Assembly (NCBI RefSeq): GCF_042682745.1
Contig: NZ_JBHUIO010000005.1
Location: 1,302,001 to 1,366,000 of the forward strand
From: Tumebacillus_A lipolyticus
GTDB lineage: Bacteria > Bacillota > Bacilli > Tumebacillales > Tumebacillaceae
Reading direction: 5' to 3'
DNA length: 64,000 bases
Below the pieces are notes generated by a model. It made no database searches. It was given only the letters and a program-made list of their open reading frames with translations, and was not told the DNA's origin. The number at the start of each line of letters is the position of its first letter. Positions within the stretch are counted from its first letter, which is position 1. Positions 16,853-25,022 of this stretch are shown piece by piece. Made by a program: the position numbers and the translations under genes.

Positions 16853-18475
16853 TTATTTCCCAACCTTTTTCATCGCCACATCGAGCAGCGAGGCGACACC
16901 TGCGCGCTTCGCCTGCTCTTTCGGCACGAACGCTTTATCCCCGAACGCGTCGACGATCAACCCCTGCTTGATCGCCAGATGCACATCTTTTTCCAACCAA
17001 GAGCTTGGCGGGTCTTGCAACCAGCGATCTTTTGCCGTCTCTTTTACGCCGCTCTTGGCGAGGACGCGGGCGAGGATCGCCACGATCTGCTCTTCGGTCA
17101 CCGGATCTTTGCCGCCAAAGTCGGTGCTGGAGTAGCCCGCCATGTAGCCCGCGTTGACCACCGCACCGGCAAAGCTGTCATACCACGTTCCGGCCGCATC
17201 GCGGAACGTGTGCTTGCCATCCTTCGGCAGTTGGAACGCGTTGGTCAGCACTGCTGCCAGCTCGGCGCGCGTCATCGTCTGGCTCGGCTTGAAGAAGCGA
17301 GCGCTACCGACCACTTCTCCGTTCATCACGCCTTTTTGTTTTAGGCGAGCGATCGCATCATACGCATAATGATCATTGTAGACATCCACATAGCCGGAAG
17401 CGTTGACAGACGACGCATCCCGTTTTTTGACGATGATCGCATTGGGCACTTCACGTCCCGGCGTCGTCAGATAGGAACCGTTCGCATAAAGTCCGGCCGT
17501 CGCTCCGCTGTCCATGCCGACCGCATGGACCATCCCGAGCGCTTTTGCCACATCGGCCAGCTCATAGACAGATACGTTGGGCACCGTGCCCATCACCAGT
17601 CGGTTGTCAGAACGCCATCCGACAAACGTGCGGATCGAGCGGCTGGTGCGCGAGGTCTGCTTCGGATCGGTAAACTTCTCCGCGATCGGATCGACGACCA
17701 CCGCGCCGCCAGACACCAGCAGCGGCCCGCCGCCCATCATGTTGCCGAGCGCATCGAGGTTGACCGGCTGTCCACCCGAGTTGCGATAGGTGATCTTATA
17801 GTCGGCCTTCTCGCCCACATCGAACACGCTGGCAGAAGATGCGACATTCGCCCCAAAGTGCACCAGATAGCCGTTGGCAGGGATGGCAGCATCGCCGTTT
17901 ACGATCTTGCTGACGACACCGTTTTGGACGACGACCGTCTTCCCGCTTGCGGGCAGCGCTCGCTTCTTCGCATCGGGCGTCAAGATCGAGATCGCGCTCG
18001 GGTTGTCGTAATAATGGTTGATCCCCCAGGCGGACCAAGTGTTCGGCCAGCTCCACGATCCGTCCGAACCGCCTTCGATCGTCGGATAGATGCGCCCAAA
18101 ATACGGCTCGTTCAGCGTGTTGATGCCAAACACCGCGCCGAAGCTGCCATTGTGCACAAACTTCCCGTTGGTGCGCACCACCGTCAAAGGCTGTCCGTCC
18201 GAATAGGCGTTAAAATACCCGCCGTTGATCGCCGCGAGCGCACCGTTTCGCTGGGCGAGCGCTGCGAGCGATTCCGTCTCGCCAACCTTGCCTTCTGCAG
18301 ACACCGCCTTCACTTCCAAGTTGGTGTCATTCAAGTTCACATACACCAGCTGGACAGACCTGCCCAGCACCGTCTGGCTCGCAGCACCTACGCCAGCATA
18401 GTCTGCGCTGGCGATCGCCGGAACGCTTGCCAACAGCGCTGTGGAAAGCAGAGCTGCTACCACTGTTCGTTTCAT
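16853..18475 (-). CDS. secreted SLH protein with phosphodiester-glycosidase (NAGPA-like) domain
   Basis: 540 residues. Signal peptide MKRTVVAALLSTALLASVPA, cut near ASA-DY. Residues about 35-340 form a NAGPA domain: AAINGGYFNAYSDGQPLTVV, FGINTLNEPYF, GGGPLLVSGG, RTFVGW, and AVGMDSGATAGLYANGSYL. Bacterial members hydrolyse phosphodiester links to sugars, including wall-polymer intermediates. From about residue 355 there are three S-layer homology domains (YAYDAIARLKQKGVMNG, FRDAAGTWYDSFAGAVVNAGYMAGY, WLEKDVHLAIKQGLIVDAFG), which usually bind pyruvylated secondary wall polymer. Thus an enzyme held on the cell surface. ATG follows GGAGGTGCAGG. Confidence 0.88.
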   Translation of the reverse strand: MKRTVVAALLSTALLASVPAIASADYAGVGAASQTVLGRSVQLVYVNLNDTNLEVKAVSAEGKVGETESLAALAQRNGALAAINGGYFNAYSDGQPLTVVRTNGKFVHNGSFGAVFGINTLNEPYFGRIYPTIEGGSDGSWSWPNTWSAWGINHYYDNPSAISILTPDAKKRALPASGKTVVVQNGVVSKIVNGDAAIPANGYLVHFGANVASSASVFDVGEKADYKITYRNSGGQPVNLDALGNMMGGGPLLVSGGAVVVDPIAEKFTDPKQTSRTSRSIRTFVGWRSDNRLVMGTVPNVSVYELADVAKALGMVHAVGMDSGATAGLYANGSYLTTPGREVPNAIIVKKRDASSVNASGYVDVYNDHYAYDAIARLKQKGVMNGEVVGSARFFKPSQTMTRAELAAVLTNAFQLPKDGKHTFRDAAGTWYDSFAGAVVNAGYMAGYSSTDFGGKDPVTEEQIVAILARVLAKSGVKETAKDRWLQDPPSSWLEKDVHLAIKQGLIVDAFGDKAFVPKEQAKRAGVASLLDVAMKKVGK

Positions 18476-18645
18476 CCTGCACCTCCAATGATTTCCTCCC
18501 CCGTTGCTGTCTAACCATTTCGCCGCTCAGAGGGGGTATCCCTCTTCTCAGCAACCTACAGAAGCATTGGAAGGCAGAAAGGAGCTGCTAGGAGAGCGCC
18601 TCTTTGCGTCCTGTCGGCAACCTGTTCGGCCGGACTTGGCAGGCT

Positions 18646-20148
18646 CTATCTGTCCGGAACAGATTGTGCTGGGCCTCCGACAGCCTCAACGATATAAATG
18701 GAACTTTTCATGACGAGCAGCCATCGCTCCTCCTGTCCGCTCCGATTTTTAACGATGACTTCGACATCATAGCGAGGGATCGCATCGGACGCTACCTTTT
18801 GCGAAATTGGATTTTTGTAGATCTTTTCGGCTCCTACAAACTTGTATCCCCCAGCAGTCAGCGCCTCGATCCAAGTTCGCCACGGTTCGGGCGGCGCAGC
18901 CTCCGCTTTTTCAAAATAGCTCCTCGCGTACTCCCACTTCCCCGCCTCAAGATACTTCATAAATTGTGTCGAATTTTGAAGCATCAATTTAAAGCTTTTT
19001 TCATTCGAGCCTGTCACTCTGGCATCCAGCGTCGACTGCGCTAACAAGCGAGTTTCATGCTCCTGATCAGCAGTCGCGTCCACCTGAAGGGCAACAGGCT
19101 GTTTGTCAGGCAAGAAGAGCAGGATCGCAACACAGGCGATCGAAACTGCTGGAACCGCGATCAGCGAACCTCTCTGTTGCCAAAACGGTTTGCGTTTTAT
19201 AAAAACTGGCCGATCGAGCCGCTTCTGCAGCACGTGCGCAAAATAGGACAGAATCAAGACGGAGCTGGCAAAAAACAGGCCGGGCGCCACGACGATCCAT
19301 TGGAAGTTGCGCAAATAGTCTGTTCCGTAGGCGATCATGCTCGCCCATTCCCCATTGCTCGACAGCAGAATAAACTTCATCTCTTCCGTAAAATAGACTT
19401 CGCTGCCCCCGACAAAAACACCGAGCACCGCCAATTGGCCCACCAAAAACAGCACTTGGACATACTCGGTTACAAACCCGTACAGCAGTTCTGGCCGAAA
19501 CTGGGGCAACAGGTGGCGAACGATGATCTGCCCGCTCGATGCTCCTAAGCTTTTCGCGGCTGCCACATATTCCTTCCGATAAAAAAACTGAGCGCGGTCG
19601 GCGATCTGGTCAGCCAAAGTAAAGATTCCCGCGATCACCAACATGATGAACATGGCGATCGAGAAAAAAGTGATGCGCGGGTCTCCCGGCTGTAGTCCTG
19701 AATTGATCGCCATCGTCTGGCTGAGCGAATAAAGCGCGGGGAACAGGATCAGGATCACCGGAACTGAAGATGAAACAACCTGCATGATGCGCAAGGGGCT
19801 GCGAAAGATCCCTGTCACGCCGATGTACATCCCGATCGGTATCGCGATCAAGAAGCGAGCCAGGGTCACCGCCAATCCGATGCCTAGCGTGTACTTGGCT
19901 CCGTTTAGCAGCAAGCTCAACAGATCAAAGCCGCGATGATCGGTGCCCAATAGATGCTCTTTGCTGGGTGGGAAAGGTGGGATTGCTATCTTCACCTCCC
20001 CATCAACCTGTTGACGCACCATCGTGACCTTATCGCCCTCGTCGATCGTGTACGGCATGAAATGACTGCCAAAAACCGCGAGCAAGAGGAGCAACAACAC
20101 TAACGTCCAGGCGAAAATGTGCTGATATTTCAGAGTATCCCCCCGCAA
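18646..20148 (-). CDS. OppC-like ABC permease fused to an extra C-terminal domain
   Basis: About 500 residues, long for a permease. One N-terminal helix, an extracellular loop with PPFPPSKEHLLGTDHRGFDLLS (typical OppC/DppC), then the permease core with the EAA-like loop EYVAAAKSLGASSGQIIVRHLLPQFRP. After the last core helix another helix (IAVPAVSIACVAILLFLP) leads to about 165 extracytoplasmic residues (QVDATADQEHETRLL to the end) that look like a small alpha+beta domain. I know no such fusion in standard peptide transporters. Start is the TTG at 20148, six bases after GGGGGA; it overlaps the end of the OppB-like gene. No ATPase or binding protein is adjacent. Confidence 0.82.
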   Translation of the reverse strand: MRGDTLKYQHIFAWTLVLLLLLLAVFGSHFMPYTIDEGDKVTMVRQQVDGEVKIAIPPFPPSKEHLLGTDHRGFDLLSLLLNGAKYTLGIGLAVTLARFLIAIPIGMYIGVTGIFRSPLRIMQVVSSSVPVILILFPALYSLSQTMAINSGLQPGDPRITFFSIAMFIMLVIAGIFTLADQIADRAQFFYRKEYVAAAKSLGASSGQIIVRHLLPQFRPELLYGFVTEYVQVLFLVGQLAVLGVFVGGSEVYFTEEMKFILLSSNGEWASMIAYGTDYLRNFQWIVVAPGLFFASSVLILSYFAHVLQKRLDRPVFIKRKPFWQQRGSLIAVPAVSIACVAILLFLPDKQPVALQVDATADQEHETRLLAQSTLDARVTGSNEKSFKLMLQNSTQFMKYLEAGKWEYARSYFEKAEAAPPEPWRTWIEALTAGGYKFVGAEKIYKNPISQKVASDAIPRYDVEVIVKNRSGQEERWLLVMKSSIYIVEAVGGPAQSVPDR

Positions 20149-20149
20149 A

Positions 20150-21241
20150 TTAGCTCCCCCTTCTCTTTTGCACAACCTGACGGTTGCGCAAATAGGAAAT
20201 CAAGCCGTTCGTCAACAGGGTGAAAATCGCCAAGATCGCACATGTGGTGGCCAGCGACGAGACTGCTGTCACCGATTGGGCAAAGGGATATCCACCGATG
20301 CCAAAGATCATCGTCATCACCTCTGCGACGACCATGCTTGCAATCGCGACAGATACCGCTCTTGGCAAGATCGTCAACAGATCTTCCACCGTGTTACGAA
20401 ACATGTGCCTTGAGATGACCAGAGATCGGCTCAACCCTTTCGAATAGGCAGTTTTGATATACCCCTCCCGCCACTCTCGTTCGAAAGCGATGCGCAACGC
20501 ACCGTAAATCAGCGCACCGGGGAGCACAGATATCCCGAGCATCGGAATCAGAAACGGAATCTGATCTTGATATTGCATGACCACGATCACCGTGCTGTTC
20601 ATTCGCCGATCGATTGCGATCGCAGCGTACTGAATCAAGACGATCATCAGAAAGTCGGGTACGCTGAGCAGCAGTCGGTTCGAGATGTCCAGCACCCTTC
20701 CAATCCGGGGCTTCCAAACGGCTAGCAGAGCGAGCGCGATCCCTGATGTCACGCCTACCAGCAGACCTGGGATCAGATAGGAAAAGCTTCGGAACGCCAT
20801 CTCCGAAAGGTGTTCGGTAATCGGGACTGTTTTGAAAACAAACCCGTTTCTGAATGAAATTTCGCCAAAGGTTCCAGAGGTGTACATCTCTGCACAATGC
20901 TTGAGCGCGACCAGATACTGATCCACATTGAGCCTCGGTAAGGTGTAAACCCGAAAGGTGAGATCGACCTGCTTATCATTCTGGAGCAGTGATATATATT
21001 CCGATTCCTTTTCTTCAGGGAAGCCGATGATCACATCTGGCTCTTCACTGATCAGCCGAGTTCCTTGGTTCCGCTCGACCACCTCAGCTCCGGTCGCCCC
21101 CGGAAGCAGCGTGACTTTGACTCGGTCATGCGCCAGAGCATCGAACGCAAATCCCAAGTTGCTCACCAAAAAGATACTGAGCAGAATCAGCAGGAGTTTT
21201 AATAGCGGCTTGATCACTCTTATTAGAATAATGTTCACCAC
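20150..21241 (-). CDS. OppB-like ABC transporter permease
   Basis: 363 residues. An N-terminal membrane helix, a large extracellular region of about 110 residues (HDRVKVTLLPGATGAEVVERNQ onward) and the permease core with helices such as YLIPGLLVGVTSGIALALLAVW and IPFLIPMLGISVLPGALIYGAL. The EAA loop is EGYIKTAYSKGLSRSLVISRHMFRN. It should form a heterodimer with the OppC-like protein encoded directly downstream. The extracellular insertion is longer than usual in OppB. Start is one of two consecutive GTG codons after AGAGGGT. The upstream region is AT-rich. Confidence 0.85.
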   Translation of the reverse strand: MVNIILIRVIKPLLKLLLILLSIFLVSNLGFAFDALAHDRVKVTLLPGATGAEVVERNQGTRLISEEPDVIIGFPEEKESEYISLLQNDKQVDLTFRVYTLPRLNVDQYLVALKHCAEMYTSGTFGEISFRNGFVFKTVPITEHLSEMAFRSFSYLIPGLLVGVTSGIALALLAVWKPRIGRVLDISNRLLLSVPDFLMIVLIQYAAIAIDRRMNSTVIVVMQYQDQIPFLIPMLGISVLPGALIYGALRIAFEREWREGYIKTAYSKGLSRSLVISRHMFRNTVEDLLTILPRAVSVAIASMVVAEVMTMIFGIGGYPFAQSVTAVSSLATTCAILAIFTLLTNGLISYLRNRQVVQKRRGS

Positions 21242-21402
21242 ACCCTCTGTTTTTGATAGAATATTCTTTCTAATATAATTTTAGGCTAATTATATCAGGT
21301 ATGTTATATTTAGGAAATCCCTTAATTTTCAAATCTCCGATCTGTTGACTGCACACCCGCCCTTTTGAATTGGGCCAGCAATTTTTGTGCGGATGCATGC
21401 AC

Positions 21403-21457
21403 AAAAAAACGGACTTGCCCGCGACCACTTCTCCAAAGTGTCTGCTGACAAGTCCGT
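21403..21457 (-). terminator. terminator of the ABC-F gene
   Basis: Outer stem ACGGACTTG (21409-21417) / CAAGTCCGT (21449-21457), inner CACTT/AAGTG pair, and TTTTTTT on the minus strand (A-run 21403-21409). Confidence 0.88.
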
Positions 21458-21506
21458 GTGAAAGAGAAAACATCAAAGCTTTGCCTGATCGACCGACTCG
21501 TAAAGA

Positions 21507-23240
21507 TCAGCGGCTCAACTCAGTCCTCAATCGATTGCGCTCTCGGCTCAGCTCAAGAAACTCCCGCTCATGCTCCGCCTTCTTCTGCTCGTCAAGCTCG
21601 ACGCCAAGCGACCAGGCGAGCTGTGCCAGCCGGTTTTCGATCTGCAAGATCTGATCTTGCGACAGCTTGCGCGACTCCTTCTTGCCCCGCTTCCTGTGGG
21701 CAACACCCGCCTGCTTGCGCTCCTGATATTCCTTGAATCCATACGGGTGCACGATCAACCGCCCATCCCGCAGCTCCCAGACCTTGTTGGTGATCTTCTC
21801 CAAAAAGTAGCGGTCGTGTGAAGCGCAGATGATCGCGCCCTCGTACTCCTGCAGCGCCGCCTCGACCCGCTCGCGAGTGGGGATGTCAAGATGGTTGGAC
21901 GGCTCGTCGAGCACCAGCAGGTTGGTGCGGCTGAGCACCAGTTTGACAAACACGTAGCGAACTCGCTCTCCGTAGCTCAGCGTGGACAGCTTGCGAAACA
22001 CTTCCTCCTGGCGAAAGAGGAAGCTGCCCAGAAAGACGCGAGCGGTCGCGCGATCCACTCCGTCGAGCTGCAGCAGGTCATCGAGCAGCGTCCGCTCCAA
22101 GTTCAGCGAGGCGAACACCTGATCAAAATAGCCGATCTTCGCAGTCGGCGTCACTCGCAACTGCCCCGATTGCGGTGTCAGCTCCCCGGTGAACAGCTTG
22201 AGCAGCGTGGTCTTGCCCGCCCCGTTCGCGCCGACCAGTGCGATCCGATCCCCTTTTTCCAAGAAGAACGTCAGCTGTTCGAGCAGCGTCCGCTCCCCAT
22301 AGCGGAACGAAACCTCTTCGCCCCTGACCAGCACGGGACGCTCCGCCTGCGCCGCATCGAGAAACTGAACGTTTGCCTGCAGCCGACGCTCCGGCTTCTC
22401 CTCCGGCTCCATTTCGTCCAGGCGGCGCTGCATCGCTTTGGCGACGTTCGCCGTCTTGAGCGCGCGCGCCTGATCGATCGCTTTCAGGTGGCGTGTGAAC
22501 GTGTCGGGCTGCTTGCGCCCCTTCTCCCCTTTGGCCGCCCACTGCTTTTTGCGAGCGATCGCCTCTTCCAGTCGCTTTTTTTCCTGCAAATACTCGTCAT
22601 ATTCCTGCTGAACGCGCTCTTGCTCCGCTTCCACCCAAGCGGCATAGGCGGAGTATGCGCCTGGATAGGAAGTGATCTTGCCCGCTTTCAACTCCCATGT
22701 CTGATCGGTGATCTCATCGAGAAAGCGGCGATCGTGGGAGATGATCACCAGCGCGACGCTCTGCTTTTTCAGCACAGCTTCCAGCCAACGCAAAGTGTCG
22801 AGATCCAGATGGTTGGTCGGCTCGTCGAGCAACAGCAACTCCGGATTGCGGCTGAGTGCCGCGAGCAAGGCGATCTTCGTCTGCTCACCGCCGCTCAAGC
22901 TGCCCAGCTTGCGCTCCCACATCTCTTCTGTGATCACAAGCTCCTTGGCAATCCCCGGCTGCACCTCGACCGCTTGCTTGGCCAACCAGTCGGCCACCAC
23001 CAGATCGTCATCCGCTTCCAGCGACTGCGGAAGATAGCCGATCACACAGCGCCTGATCAGCGTGCCGCCTTCAGGCTCTTCGATCCCAGCGAGCAGTTGC
23101 ATCAAGGTTGATTTCCCCTCGCCGTTCGCTCCGATCAGACCGATGCGATCTCCTTCGCGCACCTCAACATCGATCTGTTGAATCAACTCACGCGTGCCTT
23201 TCGATTGATACAGGTTGAACGCTTGTAATAAAACTGTCAT
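21507..23240 (-). CDS. ABC-F family ATPase, likely ribosome-protection or translation factor
   Basis: 577 residues with two ATPase domains and no membrane helices. Domain 1: Walker A GANGEGKSTLMQLLAG, signature LSGGEQTKIALLAAL, Walker B LLLLDEPTNHLDL. Domain 2: GANGAGKTTLLKLFTG, LSYGERVRYVFVKL (SYGE, not SGGE), and LLVLDEPSNHLDI. The linker between them (QERVQQEYDEYLQEKKRLEEAIARKK) is long and charged, the P-site-tRNA interaction motif of ABC-F factors. A C-terminal coiled coil closes the protein (about residues 520-577). Layout matches the antibiotic-resistance ABC-Fs such as VmlR or Msr, which dislodge ribosome-targeting drugs. A terminator in the leader supports inducible control. The drug class cannot be read from sequence. 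Confidence 0.9.
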   Translation of the reverse strand: MTVLLQAFNLYQSKGTRELIQQIDVEVREGDRIGLIGANGEGKSTLMQLLAGIEEPEGGTLIRRCVIGYLPQSLEADDDLVVADWLAKQAVEVQPGIAKELVITEEMWERKLGSLSGGEQTKIALLAALSRNPELLLLDEPTNHLDLDTLRWLEAVLKKQSVALVIISHDRRFLDEITDQTWELKAGKITSYPGAYSAYAAWVEAEQERVQQEYDEYLQEKKRLEEAIARKKQWAAKGEKGRKQPDTFTRHLKAIDQARALKTANVAKAMQRRLDEMEPEEKPERRLQANVQFLDAAQAERPVLVRGEEVSFRYGERTLLEQLTFFLEKGDRIALVGANGAGKTTLLKLFTGELTPQSGQLRVTPTAKIGYFDQVFASLNLERTLLDDLLQLDGVDRATARVFLGSFLFRQEEVFRKLSTLSYGERVRYVFVKLVLSRTNLLVLDEPSNHLDIPTRERVEAALQEYEGAIICASHDRYFLEKITNKVWELRDGRLIVHPYGFKEYQERKQAGVAHRKRGKKESRKLSQDQILQIENRLAQLAWSLGVELDEQKKAEHEREFLELSRERNRLRTELSR

Positions 23241-23290
23241 CTGTAGGTCACTCCCTGTGTGTTCAAGTTTGACAACAGGACCCCTACATC

Positions 23291-23321
23291 AAAAAAACCG
23301 CGGGTGCAGAAGCGCCCACGG
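23291..23321 (-). promoter_or_regulatory. intrinsic terminator in the leader of the ABC-F gene (attenuator)
   Basis: On the minus strand a 10-base-pair stem (23312-23321 with 23298-23307, one mismatch and one wobble) is followed by seven U, ending about 50 bases before the ABC-F start codon and downstream of no other gene. Such terminators upstream of resistance ABC-F genes are known to be read through when the drug stalls ribosomes on a leader peptide. The attenuation role here is inference. Confidence 0.65.
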
Positions 23322-23366
23322 CAAAAGAACAGATTCACGCATCGATGGCGAATCGGACTTCTACAT

Positions 23367-23480
23367 CTATGGTCCACTCTGCGAGTCACTGAAAACAGTC
23401 AGACTGCTCCCGTCCTCGCCGCTCGCATTCTCTGCAAGCCGCGTTTGCATTCTACACCCGATCTGCTCATGTGGGGTCAT
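23367..23480 (-). CDS. candidate leader peptide upstream of the ABC-F gene
   Basis: Minus-strand frame of 37 codons beginning MTPHEQIGCRMQTRL and ending at TAG at 23367, 46 bases before the attenuator stem. It could be the translated sensor of the attenuator. Support is weak: no strong Shine-Dalgarno precedes the first ATG, and an internal ATG (residue 11) is an alternative. Confidence 0.3.
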   Translation of the reverse strand: MTPHEQIGCRMQTRLAENASGEDGSSLTVFSDSQSGP

Positions 23481-23727
23481 TAGAATACAAACAAAGTGTC
23501 CATGTCTGTAGAATCAATCCACCTTTCATCCTCGTTACTCTGCAGTATATCAGATGGTCAAACGACCGACAAGACACCCTTCTCCGCCTCGCCGATCGTC
23601 CTGCTTTCTCACAACTGCCCTCTAGCTCATCTGGCTTTTAGACCGTAGAATAGACAATTTCATCATTGCCGGAATCCCCCTCTGCTCATACCTTGTAATT
23701 AAAACTAGCGCGAAAGAGGTGAACTCA
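23481..23727. other. intergenic region with no recognised gene
   Basis: 247 bases between the ABC-F leader and a small plus-strand gene. It should hold promoters in both directions. I see no repeat, RNA gene or confident promoter boxes. Confidence 0.4.
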
Positions 23728-23844
23728 ATGGCGTTCGGAGCTTACACGCGGTGGGCGGTTGTATTCCTGATCATCTTCGTTCTCTTCTTCCTGCTGATCC
23801 CCAACTGTTATCCTGTGCAAACCACACATCTTGAATGTCACTAG
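23728..23844 (+). CDS. 38-residue membrane peptide
   Basis: ATG seven bases after AAAGAGGTG. The product begins MAFGAYTRWAVVF and continues with one hydrophobic helix (VVFLIIFVLFFLLIP), then a short polar tail with two cysteines ending HLECH. The start MAFG with aromatic residues before a single helix recalls the YjcZ/YhcV-type short sporulation membrane proteins of Bacilli, but the usual Gly/Tyr repeats are missing, so this is a resemblance only. Confidence 0.6.
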   Translation: MAFGAYTRWAVVFLIIFVLFFLLIPNCYPVQTTHLECH

Positions 23845-23924
23845 TCGCAGATTAGGCGTCTGCTTGCAGATCGCGATGGTGCTTGGATGAAAACCTACAA
23901 TCTTCAATTGGGAGCGTGACAACC

Positions 23925-24371
23925 TTGAGCAAGAAAAACAAAAAGAGTACGGCAAAGAAGGTGCAACGCAAGACAGCACGCAAAGTGGATGGACAACTGG
24001 TGTTCGGTAGCAGCTTTGGACTCGGTGCGACCACCGGGCCGGCAGCAGCTGGCGGCTTTGGCATCACCGGGCCGCTCGGGACGTCTGCCAGCCTCGGCTT
24101 CGGCGCATCCGGCCCTGGTGGGACAGCGTTTGGAGCAGGCGGCGCTACCACGCCGCTCGGAAGAACGTTCGGTCTTGGCGCTACGACAGGTCCTGCCGCA
24201 GCGTTCGGCGGCGGCGTCACCACGCCGTTTGGCACCCAATCCTTTGGACTAGCCCAATCGGCAGCTGGCGGTACCGCTTTCGGACTCGGCACAGCGACCC
24301 GCGGCGGCGGCTTCGGCCCGATGTACCCCGGTCGCGTGATCAGCCGCGTCGTCATGCCGCCGATCTGGTAA
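23925..24371 (+). CDS. Gly/Ala/Thr-rich low-complexity protein
   Basis: About 148 residues. A basic N-terminus (SKKNKKSTAKKVQRKTARKV) precedes a region dominated by Gly, Ala, Thr and Phe with imperfect repeats: FGLGATTGPAAA appears twice, and TTPLGRTFG, TTPFGTQSFG and GGTAFGLG are related. It ends RVVMPPIW. No signal peptide. Low complexity with a basic head suggests a structural component, possibly of the spore coat, but no family was recognised. The TTG at 23925 follows GGGAG by 10 bases; a TTG at 23883 keeps the frame but has no binding site. Confidence 0.65.
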   Translation: MSKKNKKSTAKKVQRKTARKVDGQLVFGSSFGLGATTGPAAAGGFGITGPLGTSASLGFGASGPGGTAFGAGGATTPLGRTFGLGATTGPAAAFGGGVTTPFGTQSFGLAQSAAGGTAFGLGTATRGGGFGPMYPGRVISRVVMPPIW

Positions 24372-24379
24372 TCCCACGC

Positions 24380-24412
24380 AAAAAGAGACGGCGCTTCGCC
24401 GTCTCTTTTTTT
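24380..24412 (+). terminator. terminator after the Gly-rich gene
   Basis: Perfect stem AAAGAGACGGCG / CGCCGTCTCTTT with a CTT loop, followed by TTTTT. Confidence 0.92.
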
Positions 24413-24488
24413 ACTTCTTCAGCTTTGCCTGCGGTGAACGGTCGGTAGCCTTTCGCACGGCCACCACCGAACAAAGGAGGTGTCGCCA

Positions 24489-25022
24489 TTGCATGCGACC
24501 TCTCGCTATGGGATGCTGTTTCTCCTCTTGTTTCTCCTGCTGTTCCTGCTTGCTCCTGCCGTTTTGTTCGGCCCGACCGACATGTTGGCTCCCTGGCCGG
24601 CTGGGATCAGCTACGAGTGCGTCCAAGCGAACTTTGACGAAACGCACAATATCCCGTACACCTATTACTCCTGGGATTTTGAGATGCCGATCGGTTCAAT
24701 CGTCCTCGCCGCATCGGGCGGTCGCGTGCACACCGTCGGCTACACCGGAACGGACGGCTATGGCAATCAGGTGCGGATCAAGCACGAAGATGGCAGTTTG
24801 ACGCTCTATGGCCATCTGAGTGAGCCGTGCGTCTGTGTCGGCCAGCGCGTGCAGCGCGGCCAGCCGATCGGCTACTCTGGCGCCACAGGCTATTCCCTCT
24901 CTCCCCACCTGCACATTTCGGTCATCGATGAAAAGAACTACAGCTATCCTTCCCGCTTTCTGGACATCGGCTGCCCGGTGAAAGGGGGCTTTTACCGTTC
25001 GCAAAACGGTCGGCGCACCTAG
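24489..25022 (+). CDS. membrane-anchored M23 peptidase-like protein
   Basis: About 177 residues. One N-terminal membrane helix (MLFLLLFLLLFLLAPAVLFG), then an M23 (LytM) domain: HNIPYTYYSWDFEMPIGSIVLA, GYGNQVRIKHEDGSLTLYGHL, and PHLHISVID. The HLH motif and YGHL histidine are present. The first zinc ligand of classic M23 enzymes (HxxxD) reads YYSWDFEMP, where the histidine is missing, so catalytic activity is uncertain and it may be a degenerate activator type. I prefer the TTG at 24489, eight bases after AGGAGG, over the GTG at 24480. Its stop overlaps the 3' end of the convergent kinase gene. Confidence 0.8.
   Translation: MHATSRYGMLFLLLFLLLFLLAPAVLFGPTDMLAPWPAGISYECVQANFDETHNIPYTYYSWDFEMPIGSIVLAASGGRVHTVGYTGTDGYGNQVRIKHEDGSLTLYGHLSEPCVCVGQRVQRGQPIGYSGATGYSLSPHLHISVIDEKNYSYPSRFLDIGCPVKGGFYRSQNGRRT

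Noticed and set aside
23291..23480. T-box riboswitch before the ABC-F gene
   Set aside because: No AGGGTGGNACCGCG element is present; GCACCCGCGG only looks similar and is part of the terminator stem.
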